A stretch of DNA of 64,000 nt from Gillisia sp. UBA3175 (GCA_002364325.1 DEXV01000003.1:249469-313468), one strand, 5' to 3'; numbered from the stretch's first letter, positions 28,178 through 38,121 are shown. The notes: generated from the letters alone by a model not told the origin. Made by a program: numbers and translations.

Positions 28178-30400
28178 TTGAAATCTTTGGAAAAAAGCTA
28201 CTTTCTGCTTTTATTATTTGTCTTTGCTACTGGAAATATGCTTTCTCAGGAGAATCCCTATGAGGACAAATATCTAGATTCTTTATATAATAATTCGGCT
28301 AAATTCCTAGAAACCTATAATTATAAGGAAACCATAGAGCATGCTATGGATCTGGTAATTGAGGCGAAGGCCAAATCCAATAATTACTACAGTTATCAAG
28401 GCCACGCTCTATTAGGCTTCAGTTATGAAGATCTCAATGATACTGTTCGAGCACTAAAACATTACAACTATGTGTTAGATTTTGCTAAAAAGCTCAATGA
28501 TATTAGCTATGTATTAACAGCCTATAATTACCTTGGTAATATTTATTCTGAAAATCCAAAAACTGTTGAAAAGGGAATAAATTATTATCAGAAAATAATA
28601 GATATTGCCACAGAAATGAATATGAAGGAGGAATTATTGATTCCTACCTTGAATATTGCTTGGACATATATTGATTATAAGAAATATGACAAAGCATGGG
28701 TTTACCTTGAAAAGGGACAAAAATTATATTCTGACACCGATAATAATTCTTATTTATCACAACTCAATTTTTTAACAGCAAGGTATTACGTAGCCAAGGA
28801 AAATTTCCCCTTAGCCAAAGAATATTTTGATAAGTCGGTAGCTATTGTTGAGCGTGATAGTTTAGTGGTATTTGGTGAAGAAATCTATTCTGAATATGCT
28901 TACTTATTGCAAAGCCAGGGAGAATATCCTGAAGCATATAAAGCGCTGGAAAAGGCTAAACTGTATAGTGATAAGATCTTTCAGAAAGAAAAATTAGAAC
29001 AAATTCAAATTGCGAGCGCAAAATTTGATGTAGGAGAATATCAAAGAGATCTGGAAATAGCTCGTAAGGAACAATTATATAAAGATGGATTAATAGAAAA
29101 GTCCAGAGAGCGAATGTATATTATGATTGGATCGTTTGTGGTTCTTTTAATAATTATAATTTTCGTTTATCGCATCAATCTTTCCAGAAGAACTTTGATA
29201 AATGAATTAAGTAAAAAAAATGAAGAGTTGTTGGAAGCTAAGGAGGAAGCAGAGCGACTTTCTATGCTGAAAACGAAATTCTTTTCCACGATAAGTCATG
29301 AATTACGAACACCACTTTATGGCGTAATTGGCTTAACATCTATCCTAATGGAGGACGAATCCCTTTCTAAACATGAGGAAGATCTAAAATCCTTGAAATT
29401 CTCTGCAGATTATTTATTGGCTTTGATAAATGATGTTTTGCAAATGAATAAGATGGAATCTAATTTATTGGATTTGGAAAATATGCCTTTCAATTTAAAT
29501 GAATTAATGAATAGCATCGTAAAATCATTTGAATTTACAAGACTTCAAAATAAAAACACCATTCATTTAGAATTGGAAGGGAATAAATCTATCAATTTGA
29601 TTGGGGATAAAGTAAGACTTTCTCAGATCTTGATGAACTTGGTGGGAAATGCCATGAAATTTACAGAAAGAGGGGATATTTGGATAATTGCTAAGATAAT
29701 AGAAGCACCTAATAATAGATCAATGGTCTATTTCGAAATAAAGGATAACGGATCTGGGATATCTAAGAGTAATCAAGAGATCATTTTCGAAGAATTTTCA
29801 CAATTACAGTCGGCTAATTACAATTATCAAGGAACTGGTTTAGGATTGCCTATTGTTAAAAAATTATTGACCTTATTTAATTCTTCTATTCATTTAGATA
29901 GTTCAGAAGGCGTTGGATCTACTTTTAGCTTTACCATAGAATTTGAAAATGCAGATATTTCTAAAGCTGCCGAATTAAATGAGATCTTAGATCAAGAAAA
30001 GATCTTAAGCTCTATAATGGCTTCGGGTGATAAAAGAATTCTTGTTGTAGATGATAACCGCATAAATCAGGTTGTTTCAAGAAGGATTTTAGAGCAACAA
30101 CAGTTTGTGGTAGAGATTTGTGATAATGGGTTAGATGCTATAGAAATGGTGAAATATCAGACCTTTGAAATGGTACTAATGGATGTGAACATGCCAGGTA
30201 TTTCTGGCTTGGAAGCCACAAAGAGAATTCGTGTATTTAATAAAGAGATCCCTATAATAGCATTAACCGCCATGGAAATTGATGAAATTAGAGAGGAGAT
30301 CTATGAAGCTGGATTAAACGATATCATAGTTAAACCGTATGACACAGCTCGCTTTTATCAAGTGATCTTCAAGAATCTCCCAACTGGAATTCTTAATTAG
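28178..30400 (+). CDS. TPR-containing hybrid sensor histidine kinase/response regulator
   Basis: The 740-residue protein has a signal peptide, a periplasmic tetratricopeptide-type helical sensor region (about 35-290), one membrane span at 313-333, a coiled coil, a HisKA domain with phosphate-accepting His374 in ISHELRTP, an HATPase_c domain with N, G1 (DNGSGIS) and G2 (GTGLGLP) boxes, and a C-terminal receiver domain with Asp625/626, phospho-acceptor Asp669 and the KPY lysine. No DNA-binding output is attached. The start appears to be TTG at 28178: the first in-frame ATG falls inside the signal peptide. It stands alone, with no partner regulator adjacent. Confidence 0.92.
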   Translation: MKSLEKSYFLLLLFVFATGNMLSQENPYEDKYLDSLYNNSAKFLETYNYKETIEHAMDLVIEAKAKSNNYYSYQGHALLGFSYEDLNDTVRALKHYNYVLDFAKKLNDISYVLTAYNYLGNIYSENPKTVEKGINYYQKIIDIATEMNMKEELLIPTLNIAWTYIDYKKYDKAWVYLEKGQKLYSDTDNNSYLSQLNFLTARYYVAKENFPLAKEYFDKSVAIVERDSLVVFGEEIYSEYAYLLQSQGEYPEAYKALEKAKLYSDKIFQKEKLEQIQIASAKFDVGEYQRDLEIARKEQLYKDGLIEKSRERMYIMIGSFVVLLIIIIFVYRINLSRRTLINELSKKNEELLEAKEEAERLSMLKTKFFSTISHELRTPLYGVIGLTSILMEDESLSKHEEDLKSLKFSADYLLALINDVLQMNKMESNLLDLENMPFNLNELMNSIVKSFEFTRLQNKNTIHLELEGNKSINLIGDKVRLSQILMNLVGNAMKFTERGDIWIIAKIIEAPNNRSMVYFEIKDNGSGISKSNQEIIFEEFSQLQSANYNYQGTGLGLPIVKKLLTLFNSSIHLDSSEGVGSTFSFTIEFENADISKAAELNEILDQEKILSSIMASGDKRILVVDDNRINQVVSRRILEQQQFVVEICDNGLDAIEMVKYQTFEMVLMDVNMPGISGLEATKRIRVFNKEIPIIALTAMEIDEIREEIYEAGLNDIIVKPYDTARFYQVIFKNLPTGILN

Positions 30401-31227
30401 TCTTTAGTTATAACGAGAGAATTTTTTGGTTCTTTAAAAAGTGAATCTTCAGCTTCAAAAAACACCACATTACTAATCGTAGCTTCCCCAATTTTATCTC
30501 CAAATCCTGTTGTTTTACTCCAGTTATGGAAAGACCATTTAGTTGCAATTGGAATTCCTTCTATTACCTTATAATCTGAATATACTATGGCATGTGGATT
30601 TTGCTCCGCCTTTTCTTGTTCTGTTCCAAAAGTTACTATATAAGCAGCAGCATGTAAAAGTCCGGATTGTCTCTCTTGATAAACTACATACCAATCATCT
30701 GGCGCATCACCAATATTGTTTTCAAAACTCAATTTTCCAACATCGTATGGATTTCCATTTAATTGTACAGATTCCATAGATTCCCATTTTGTTCCGGGAT
30801 CGGTCAATTTAAAAGGAATTGAAAAGAAATATTGCCAAGTAAACATATCAAATCTAGCTCCTTTTGCATCAGCATTCGAGGGACATAAATACACCTCTTT
30901 TCCATCATAGATAAGTTGTGTGCCGTTCTTTTTGTCTATTCTCACTTTTGAAGAATTGGTTAGTGAGGTTACTTTTCCGTTTAATCGTTCTTGTCCTCCA
31001 AAGGATAGAGAAATATCGAAAGAGACCGCTCTTTTATTATTCCAATCTGCTTTATTATGAGCACTTTCTATTCCTTGAGCAAAGGCAACAGCAGGAGATA
31101 CAGCGCCTTTTCCAATTCCTCCATTTGGTTCCGTCATAATAACTTCTTCTTTTTTCGAATCAATTTTGGTTTCATCTTTACAACCAATAAAAGCTAGTAT
31201 TGCAAATGCGAGGATATAGTTTTTCAT
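30397..31227 (-). CDS. Lipoprotein of unknown function
   Basis: The 276-residue protein has a lipoprotein signal (MKNYILAFAILAFIGC, cysteine at residue 16). The mature part is beta-rich (SFDISLSFGGQERLNGKV, WYVVYQERQSGLLHAAAYIV) and resembles the beta-sheet envelope lipoproteins common in Flavobacteriaceae, possibly the DUF6503 group; I am not sure of the family. Its stop codon overlaps the end of the convergent histidine kinase gene by 4 bases. Confidence 0.7.
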   Translation of the reverse strand: MKNYILAFAILAFIGCKDETKIDSKKEEVIMTEPNGGIGKGAVSPAVAFAQGIESAHNKADWNNKRAVSFDISLSFGGQERLNGKVTSLTNSSKVRIDKKNGTQLIYDGKEVYLCPSNADAKGARFDMFTWQYFFSIPFKLTDPGTKWESMESVQLNGNPYDVGKLSFENNIGDAPDDWYVVYQERQSGLLHAAAYIVTFGTEQEKAEQNPHAIVYSDYKVIEGIPIATKWSFHNWSKTTGFGDKIGEATISNVVFFEAEDSLFKEPKNSLVITKD

Positions 31228-31290
31228 CTTTTTAATATTTTATGGTGGTCTAAAATTACAAAAGCTTTCAAAGCTTTCAGGTTTTAAAAT

Positions 31291-31330
31291 TAAAAAACCG
31301 TTTAGTCATAATATTATGAGCTAAACGGTT
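31291..31330 (-). terminator. Terminator of htpG
   Basis: AACCGTTTAG (31296-31305) pairs with CTAAACGGTT (31321-31330), and the inner TCATAATATTATGA is itself self-complementary. On the minus strand the hairpin is followed by a T-run (A-run at 31292-31297), as expected for the end of htpG. Confidence 0.85.
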
Positions 31331-31355
31331 CCTTATTAATTTAAGTAAGATTCTT

Positions 31356-33242
31356 TTACTTCACCATTTCAAAACTACGTTTAATAAATGCAGTTAGCTC
31401 TTCCCCTTTTAATAGGTTTTGAGATAATCTGGCTAGATCTAAAGATTGCTTAATTAGGCGTTCTTGTTTTTTCTCTATTTTAGTGTTTAGAATTTCAGAA
31501 ATTAACTCGTGATTAGTATTCACCACCAAATTATACATTTCCGGCATGTTGCCCATTCCAAACATTCCACCACCACCGGTTTGTTGCATTTCCTTCATTC
31601 TTCTCATAAACTCAGGCTGAGTAATGATAAGCGGAGAAGCATTGCTATCCATGGCTTCTAATTGCACAGTATATTTTCCTTGAGGAACAACTTTTTCGAA
31701 ATCTGCTTTTAACTTTTCTTTTTCTTCTTCAGAAAGTTTAGAGATCTTTTCTTCTTCCTTATTGATCAAATTATCAATATTATCTCCATCTACACGAACA
31801 AAAGAGATCTTTTCTTTTGAAGTTTCTAACTTCTGAATTAAGTGGGAAACTATTGGAGAATCTAATAAAAGAACTTGATATCCTTTCTCTTTAGCAGCTT
31901 CAATATAGCTGTGTTGAGCATCTGTATTAGAAGCATAAAGAATGATAAGATTTCCATCTTTATCTGTTTGAGAATCTTTTATTTTTTCTTGAAGTTCTTC
32001 AAAAGTGAAATACGTATTATCTACGGTTGGATATAATGCGAATTTATCTGCCTTTTCAAAGAATTTATCTTCAGAAAGCATTCCGTATTCAATAACGATC
32101 TTAATATCATTCCATTTCTTTTCGAAATCTTCTCTATTATTAGTGAAAAGTGCTTTTAACTTATCTGCAACTTTTCTTGTAATATAACTAGAGATCTTTT
32201 TTACAGCACCATCTGCCTGAAGGTAAGATCTTGAAACGTTTAATGGAATGTCTGGAGAATCTATAACCCCGCGAAGCATGGTTAAAAATTCCGGTACAAT
32301 TCCTTCTACATTATCTGTAACATATACCTGATTTTGGTATAATTGGATCTTGTCCTTTTGCATATTCATATCCTGACCCATTTTTGGGAAATATAAGATC
32401 CCGGTAAGGTTAAAAGGATAATCTACATTTAAATGGATATGAAATAAAGGGTCTTCGAACTGCATTGGGTATAATTCCCTGTAGAAACTCTTGTAATCTT
32501 TATCCTCAAGATCTGCTGGTTGTTTTGTCCAAGCCGGAGTAGGGTTATTTATAATATTATCTACTTCTACAGTTTCTGCTTTAGCATCTTTAGCAGCATC
32601 TTCTGGTAAAGGAAGTGCCTCTTCTTTAGTCCCAAACTTAATTGGCACGGGCATAAATTTATTATACTTAACAAGCAATTCACTTATTCTTCCTTCTTTA
32701 AGAAATTGTTTGTCCTCATCATTAATATGAAGAATGATCTCTGTACCACGCTCTGTTCTATCGGATTCCTCCAAAGTAAATTGGGTAGTTCCTTCACAGA
32801 TCCAATGTGCTGCAGGCTCATCTTTATAAGATTTGGTGATGATCTCTACTTTATTAGCTACCATAAAGGCAGAATAAAAACCAAGTCCAAAATGGCCAAT
32901 GATGCCACTATCTTTAGCAGAATCTTTATATTTTTCTAAGAATTCTTCGGCTCCGGAGAAAGCTACTTCATTAATATACTTTTCAACCTCTTCTTTGGTC
33001 ATTCCAATCCCTTGGTCTTTAACATGAAGCGTATTATTTTCCTCGTTAATTTTTACTTCGATCTTAGGGTCTCCATATACTACATCTATTTCTCCAATGC
33101 TGGTAAGATGTTTCAGTTTTAAGGTTGCATCTGTTGCATTAGATATTAATTCACGTAAAAAGATCTCGTGATCACTGTATAAGAACTTTTTAATTAGTGG
33201 AAAAATGTTTTCTACAGATACATTAATGTTTCCTGTTGCCAT
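31356..33242 (-). CDS. htpG: Molecular chaperone HtpG (Hsp90)
   Basis: HtpG is the cytoplasmic ATP-dependent Hsp90 chaperone. The 628-residue protein is full length. The N-terminal GHKL ATPase domain shows ELISNATDATLKLK, VKDQGIGMTKEE and GHFGLGFYSAFMVA; the middle domain includes NVSRSYLQ with the catalytic arginine, and the C-terminal dimerisation domain follows. It is transcribed divergently from the TetR-type gene, with two identical palindromes in the 218-base gap. Confidence 0.98.
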   Translation of the reverse strand: MATGNINVSVENIFPLIKKFLYSDHEIFLRELISNATDATLKLKHLTSIGEIDVVYGDPKIEVKINEENNTLHVKDQGIGMTKEEVEKYINEVAFSGAEEFLEKYKDSAKDSGIIGHFGLGFYSAFMVANKVEIITKSYKDEPAAHWICEGTTQFTLEESDRTERGTEIILHINDEDKQFLKEGRISELLVKYNKFMPVPIKFGTKEEALPLPEDAAKDAKAETVEVDNIINNPTPAWTKQPADLEDKDYKSFYRELYPMQFEDPLFHIHLNVDYPFNLTGILYFPKMGQDMNMQKDKIQLYQNQVYVTDNVEGIVPEFLTMLRGVIDSPDIPLNVSRSYLQADGAVKKISSYITRKVADKLKALFTNNREDFEKKWNDIKIVIEYGMLSEDKFFEKADKFALYPTVDNTYFTFEELQEKIKDSQTDKDGNLIILYASNTDAQHSYIEAAKEKGYQVLLLDSPIVSHLIQKLETSKEKISFVRVDGDNIDNLINKEEEKISKLSEEEKEKLKADFEKVVPQGKYTVQLEAMDSNASPLIITQPEFMRRMKEMQQTGGGGMFGMGNMPEMYNLVVNTNHELISEILNTKIEKKQERLIKQSLDLARLSQNLLKGEELTAFIKRSFEMVK

Positions 33243-33316
33243 ATATCAAAATATTTAGTTGAATTATTTGTTTCCATACTTAAGTCAAAAAAAATACCAA
33301 GACTGTTCCGCTGACA

Positions 33317-33381
33317 AAGTGACACTTGTAATGCACGATAGATTAAAACGTCTAAGCTTTCAAGGTGATTAAGTGTCACTT
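33317..33381. promoter_or_regulatory. Paired 11-bp palindromes between htpG and the TetR-type gene
   Basis: AAGTGACACTT (33317-33327) and AAGTGTCACTT (33371-33381) are exact reverse complements, and each is itself palindromic except for the centre base. Their centres are 54 bp apart, about five helical turns. The layout suggests a dimer-binding operator pair controlling the divergent promoters. Confidence 0.5.
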
Positions 33382-33410
33382 AAAATTTAACAAACAATTT
33401 TGTTTAAAGA

Positions 33411-33443
33411 TTGTTTAAAAAGTTTAAACACTTTGTATCTTTG
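33411..33443 (+). promoter_or_regulatory. Candidate promoter of the TetR-type gene
   Basis: TTG (33411-33413) and TATCTTTG (33436-33443) fit the Bacteroidota pattern TTG-N17-23-TAnnTTTG with a 22-base spacer. The ATG follows 17 bases later. The region also contains repeated GTTTAAA motifs. Confidence 0.5.
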
Positions 33444-33460
33444 TATTAGAAGAAAGAATT

Positions 33461-34138
33461 ATGGCGACCAAGAAACAAGCTTCAGAAAAAAAAACTACCC
33501 CAACATTTAGTAAAGAGATCCTTATCGGGATGTATATGGATCATGTATTAGAGCATGAAACTATGCCGAAAAGTGTTTATAAATTTGCTAAGGCGAATAA
33601 TATAACCGAAGATCAATTCTATCAATACTTCGGAAGTTTTGATGGCTTAAAAAAAGGAATTTGGAGTGAATTTTATTCGAACACCTTAGCCCTTTTAAAT
33701 AAGAGCTTGGAATTTGATGCATTTTTCCCAAGAGAAAAATTATTGACATTCTATTATACATTTTTTGAGTTACTAACTGCTAATAGAAGTTATGTACTTG
33801 TAGCACTAAATGAAAATCCAGACCGAATTAAAAATCTGGAACAATTAAAAGGATTAAGGAAGAACATCAAGGAATTTTCACGTGAGCTAATTGCTGAAGG
33901 TAATGAAAATAAAAACGCAAATTTTTTAAAGCAGTCTGAGACGATTTTTTCTGAAGCTACCTGGGTACAATTCCTATTTATTTTAAAATTTTGGATAGAG
34001 GATAACTCTGCAAAATTTGAAAGTACAGATGTTGTGATAGAAAAATCTGTAAATACAGTTTTTGATCTTTTTGATAATACTCCTTTAGAAAGAGTATTGG
34101 ATCTAGGTAAATTTTTGTGGAAAGAAAAAATGAATTAA
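33461..34138 (+). CDS. TetR-type transcriptional regulator
   Basis: The 225-residue protein has a short Lys-rich N-terminus, then a TetR_N-like helix-turn-helix (about residues 20-66; KSVYKFAKANNITEDQFYQYFGSFDGLKKGI) and an all-helical C-terminal ligand/dimerisation domain. The ligand is unknown. It is divergent from htpG and followed, after a terminator, by a UbiB-like kinase gene. Autoregulation through the upstream palindromes is plausible but inferred. Confidence 0.82.
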   Translation: MATKKQASEKKTTPTFSKEILIGMYMDHVLEHETMPKSVYKFAKANNITEDQFYQYFGSFDGLKKGIWSEFYSNTLALLNKSLEFDAFFPREKLLTFYYTFFELLTANRSYVLVALNENPDRIKNLEQLKGLRKNIKEFSRELIAEGNENKNANFLKQSETIFSEATWVQFLFILKFWIEDNSAKFESTDVVIEKSVNTVFDLFDNTPLERVLDLGKFLWKEKMN

Positions 34139-34148
34139 TTAGATTTTT

Positions 34149-34199
34149 AGCCATGCAGGAATGCTCCCTACAATTATTTTATTCCTGTATGGCTTTTTA
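34149..34199 (+). terminator. Terminator after the TetR-type gene
   Basis: AGCCATGCAGGAAT (34149-34162) pairs with ATTCCTGTATGGCT (34181-34194; one G-T wobble), followed by TTTTT. The loop is 18 bases. It separates the regulator from the UbiB-like gene, so the two may be differently expressed. Confidence 0.8.
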
Positions 34200-34216
34200 A
34201 AGATCAACTACATAAT

Positions 34217-35524
34217 ATGAAGACAATAGATAGCATCCCTACAGGCAAACTAGGAAGAACCAGTAAAATGGTCCAAACGGGAGTAAAGGTAGGTGGTAAT
34301 TACATTAAGTATTACAGTAAAAAGGCTTTCGATTCTGCCACGACCAGAGAAGAGCTTAATGAAAATAATGCTTCTGATATCTATGATGGTTTAAAAAGTT
34401 TGAAAGGTAGTGCACTTAAAGTAGCTCAGATGCTCTCCATGGAGAAAAGTTTGCTGCCCAGTGCATATGTAGAAAAATTCTCATTAGCACAGTTTAGTGT
34501 TCCTCCACTTTCTGCGCCTTTAGTGAGAAGAACCTTTAAAAAATATAATGGAAGCTACCCCGAGGAACTTTATGATACGTTTGCAACGCAGTCGGTAAAT
34601 GCAGCCAGCATTGGACAAGTGCATAAGGCTACGAAGAATGGGAAAAAACTTGCTGTGAAAATCCAATATCCGGGCGTTGCAGATAGTATCAGTTCAGATC
34701 TTGCAATGGTAAAACCTATTGCAACTAGAATGTTTAATTTAAAAGGGAAAGATTCTGAAAGATATTTTAAAGAAGTTGAAGGAAAATTATTAGAGGAAAC
34801 AGATTATATTTTAGAAGTAAAGCAGAGTAAGGAGATCTCTCAAGCTTGTGCTCATATTCCAAATCTTAAATTCCCTAAGTATTACGAAGACTTATCAAGT
34901 GAGCGCATAATAACTATGGATTGGATGGATGGTATTCATCTTAGTGAATTCTCAAAGTTAAATTCAGATCGAAATCTAGCAAATAAAATAGGTCAGGCGC
35001 TGTGGGATTTTTATATGTTCCAAATGCACAAATTAAGAGCGATGCATGCAGATCCTCATCCTGGTAATTTTTTAGTAGATAAGTATTTTAATCTTATAGC
35101 AATAGATTTTGGTTGCGTTAAAAGGATTCCAGAAGATTTTTATACTCCATATTTTCAGCTAGCTAATAGAGAGAATTTAAATAATAAAGAGTTTTTCAAT
35201 CAGAAATTATTTGAATTGGAAATTTTACGTGAAAGTGATTCAAGAAAGGAACGAGATTTCTTTACAGAGATGTTTTACGAAATGTTCAACATGTTCTCTA
35301 CACCGTATCAATCAGAAACTTTTGATTTTACAGATGAAGCTTTTTGGAACAATCTCACAGAATTAAGTGAAAGATATAGTAAAGATCCAGAATTACGAAA
35401 AATGAATGGGTCCAGAGGAAGTCAGCATTTTTTATATATGAGTAGAACTTTCTTCGGACTTTATAATTTGCTTCATGATCTAGAGGCAAAAATTGAAGTT
35501 AATAATTATAAATTGATGGGTTAA
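34217..35524 (+). CDS. ABC1/UbiB-family atypical kinase
   Basis: The 435-residue protein has the ABC1/UbiB fold: an N-terminal KxGQ-like element here SALKVAQMLSME, a P-loop replacement AASIGQVHKAT, the VKIQYPG strand with the catalytic lysine, the catalytic DPHPGNFLVD and the metal-binding IDFGCVKR. Family members support quinone biosynthesis; flavobacteria use menaquinone, so the target is unclear. It follows the TetR-type gene by 78 bases across a terminator. Confidence 0.9.
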   Translation: MKTIDSIPTGKLGRTSKMVQTGVKVGGNYIKYYSKKAFDSATTREELNENNASDIYDGLKSLKGSALKVAQMLSMEKSLLPSAYVEKFSLAQFSVPPLSAPLVRRTFKKYNGSYPEELYDTFATQSVNAASIGQVHKATKNGKKLAVKIQYPGVADSISSDLAMVKPIATRMFNLKGKDSERYFKEVEGKLLEETDYILEVKQSKEISQACAHIPNLKFPKYYEDLSSERIITMDWMDGIHLSEFSKLNSDRNLANKIGQALWDFYMFQMHKLRAMHADPHPGNFLVDKYFNLIAIDFGCVKRIPEDFYTPYFQLANRENLNNKEFFNQKLFELEILRESDSRKERDFFTEMFYEMFNMFSTPYQSETFDFTDEAFWNNLTELSERYSKDPELRKMNGSRGSQHFLYMSRTFFGLYNLLHDLEAKIEVNNYKLMG

Positions 35525-35547
35525 AAGTTTATATTGGTTAGGTTGAT

Positions 35548-35585
35548 AAGGGAAGCACCATTTTTGCATATGGAGCTTCCCTTTT
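35548..35585 (+). terminator. Terminator of the UbiB-like gene
   Basis: AAGGGAAGC (35548-35556) pairs with GCTTCCCTT (35575-35583), followed by TT. The loop is 18 bases. Confidence 0.75.
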
Positions 35586-35608
35586 GTAAATTTTAATTCT
35601 ATTGATAT

Positions 35609-35646
35609 AAAATAAAGGCTGCCTAAATTTAGGCAGACTTTATTTT
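35609..35646. terminator. Bidirectional terminator, serving the S9 peptidase gene
   Basis: The 18-base palindrome CTGCCTAAATTTAGGCAG (35619-35636) is flanked by AAAATAAAG and CTTTATTTT, extending the stem after one mismatch. A/T-runs on both sides fit termination from either strand. Confidence 0.82.
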
Positions 35647-35664
35647 AAGTTTATGAAAGCATAG

Positions 35665-38121
35665 TTAGTTTTGCATAGTCTCTTCTTTTTTACTTATTTC
35701 AGATTTCACTCTATTTTTCACATAGGTGTCTAGCCATTGGTCTTGCTCCCATAATACGTGTAGTACAGATTCTTTTGCACTATAGCCATGACTCTCTTTG
35801 GGAAGTATGACTAATCTTGCAGTAGCCCCAAGTCCTTTTAACGCATTAAAGTAACGTTCACTTTGCATAGGGTAAGTTCCAGAATTATTATCTGCTTCTC
35901 CATGTATTAATAACAATGGAGTCTTCATTTTATCGGCATGCATAAAAGGAGACATGGTATTATAAACCTCTGGAGCTTCCCAATAGCTTCGTTCTTCACT
36001 TTGAAAGCCAAATGGAGTTAAGGTTCTATTGTAAGCACCACTTCTTGCAATTCCTGCAGCAAAAAGATTGGAGTGAGATAATAAGTTTGCCGTCATAAAT
36101 GCCCCATAACTATGGCCGCCAACAGCCACTCTATTTCTATCTATATAGCCCATTTCGTCTATAGCATCTATGGCTGCTTTTCCGTTTGCAACTAATTGTT
36201 TTATAAAACTATCATTAGGTTCTTCTTCTCCTTCCCCAATAATTGGAAAAGAAGCATCATCCAAAACTACATATCCTCGGTTCACCCAGTAAATTGGAGA
36301 GCCATAGTAAGGGTAAGTAAAATCATTTGCATTGGAAGTATTTTGTGAAGCCGAATTTTTGTCCTTGAATTCTCTTGGATAGGCCCACAGGATCATAGGT
36401 AGTTTCTCCTTGGAATCTTTATTATAATTCGCAGGTAAGTATAAAGTACCATTTAATTCCAATCCGTCATCTCTTTTATAAGTGATCACTTCTTTATGAA
36501 CATCTTGCAGTGCTTTAAAAGGATTTTCAAAACTCGTTATTTGAGTTAACCCATCATTTTTATTTATGTCCCTTAAATAATAATTAGGATATTCTGTAGA
36601 AGATTCAATTCTAACTAAAATTTTTCCTTGAGTAATATCTATAGCTTCAACTAAGGTTTCTTTTTTCTTGTTATAGTTGGATCTATATAAATTGCTGGTT
36701 TGTCCACTTTCCAGATCTATTTTGTCCACAAAAGGGAATTGTCCTTTTTCTGTAAATCCGCTTCCAAGTAAGTATGCATTGTTTTCTTTTAATGCAAGGA
36801 TACTTGTTCCATACTGATTTTTCTTAGTGACAAAATCTCCCGGATCGCTATATTCATCCTGATAATTTCTATCGAATAATACTTTTGGTGCTTTTTTGTT
36901 ATTGGAAGGATCAAAAACATAGGTTCTAGTGTTTCTGTTGTTCCACCAGTAATCGTATGCAATTGCTGTGTTCTTATTTCCCCAGGTTATTCCAGAAAAC
37001 CTGTCTATTGTTTTTAAAATAGATCTTCCCTCACCACTAAAAGGTGCATCTAACAAAAATATTTCATCTCTGTATGCAACATCTACTTCAGGATCTCCAC
37101 CATCTAATACTTTAGCATAAACCAAGGTGGCTGGAGCATCACTTCTCCAACTCATAGATCTTCTTCCTTCTCTTTCAGCCATAAATCCAATAGGCAATAC
37201 TTCAGAAAGGGGCACATCATTCACTTTGCTTATTTCTTTTCCAGTCTTATCGTAGATCATGGTTTCAAAAGGAAATCTATTATATGGTACTAGATAGGAG
37301 AATGGTCTTTTAATAGTAGAGATCATCACATAATTACCATCTGGAGAAAAGGAGATCTCATTATACATTTTAGAAGCCATCCAAGGTGTAGCGCTTCCGT
37401 TAAGATCTACTTTTACAAGTGCCGCCTTTGCTAATTGCTCGAAATTAAATTCATCATTTGGTGTTTGAAGTAAATCCTGATACGTTCTATTTTGTGCTTT
37501 CTGTCCATCACTGGTAGAGACTGTAGGTCCCGTAGGTACCGCTGTATTGGTGTTAATTAACTCCATTCTATTTTCAGGAAGCATTTTAACCAAAACGGCA
37601 GAGCCATCTTTAAACCAATTAATTACATCACTCATGTTCGCATTTAGCGTAGCATCTGTCAATTTTTTAGCTGAAGCCGCTGCAATATCCAATACCCATA
37701 ATTCCACACCAGTATCTGTAGTATGCGTCATTGCAATTTTAGATTCGTCTGGAGACCAAGAGAAATTTGCCAAACGTGGATTTTCCGGTAAGCCAGAAAT
37801 GGATTTTGGAGTTTCAGATTTTAAAGATTTTACTTCAACATTATTATAGTAAGTGGTTCTACTATTAATATTGGTTTTCGGATTTATTCTTAGTCCACCT
37901 AATCTTAATTCTTGTTCACTTAACTCTGCTATAGATTTATATTGATCTCTATATAAGAACACCATCATTTCTCCTTTACTGTCTACAAGAGTAATAGGCG
38001 CTAATGGGACATCTACCAGATCCATAATTGCTTGTGGCGGTTTTTGGTAGGTTAAATTTTCTTGAGCTTGGAGATTTACAAACAAGAAACAAGCTAAAAA
38101 GCATAAAACAATTTTTTTCAT
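35665..38121 (-). CDS. S9 family (prolyl oligopeptidase-type) serine peptidase
   Basis: The 818-residue protein has a signal peptide (about 1-19), a long N-terminal beta-propeller region with DPP4-like repeats (for example SWSPDESKIAMTH, SFSPDGNYVMIST), and a C-terminal alpha/beta hydrolase domain with the nucleophile in GGHSYGAFM, an aspartate in GEADNNSG and a histidine in ESHGYS. It is probably periplasmic. The bacterial glutamyl endopeptidase-like subgroup of S9 fits the layout best, but specificity is uncertain. Single minus-strand gene. Confidence 0.92.
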   Translation of the reverse strand: MKKIVLCFLACFLFVNLQAQENLTYQKPPQAIMDLVDVPLAPITLVDSKGEMMVFLYRDQYKSIAELSEQELRLGGLRINPKTNINSRTTYYNNVEVKSLKSETPKSISGLPENPRLANFSWSPDESKIAMTHTTDTGVELWVLDIAAASAKKLTDATLNANMSDVINWFKDGSAVLVKMLPENRMELINTNTAVPTGPTVSTSDGQKAQNRTYQDLLQTPNDEFNFEQLAKAALVKVDLNGSATPWMASKMYNEISFSPDGNYVMISTIKRPFSYLVPYNRFPFETMIYDKTGKEISKVNDVPLSEVLPIGFMAEREGRRSMSWRSDAPATLVYAKVLDGGDPEVDVAYRDEIFLLDAPFSGEGRSILKTIDRFSGITWGNKNTAIAYDYWWNNRNTRTYVFDPSNNKKAPKVLFDRNYQDEYSDPGDFVTKKNQYGTSILALKENNAYLLGSGFTEKGQFPFVDKIDLESGQTSNLYRSNYNKKKETLVEAIDITQGKILVRIESSTEYPNYYLRDINKNDGLTQITSFENPFKALQDVHKEVITYKRDDGLELNGTLYLPANYNKDSKEKLPMILWAYPREFKDKNSASQNTSNANDFTYPYYGSPIYWVNRGYVVLDDASFPIIGEGEEEPNDSFIKQLVANGKAAIDAIDEMGYIDRNRVAVGGHSYGAFMTANLLSHSNLFAAGIARSGAYNRTLTPFGFQSEERSYWEAPEVYNTMSPFMHADKMKTPLLLIHGEADNNSGTYPMQSERYFNALKGLGATARLVILPKESHGYSAKESVLHVLWEQDQWLDTYVKNRVKSEISKKEETMQN

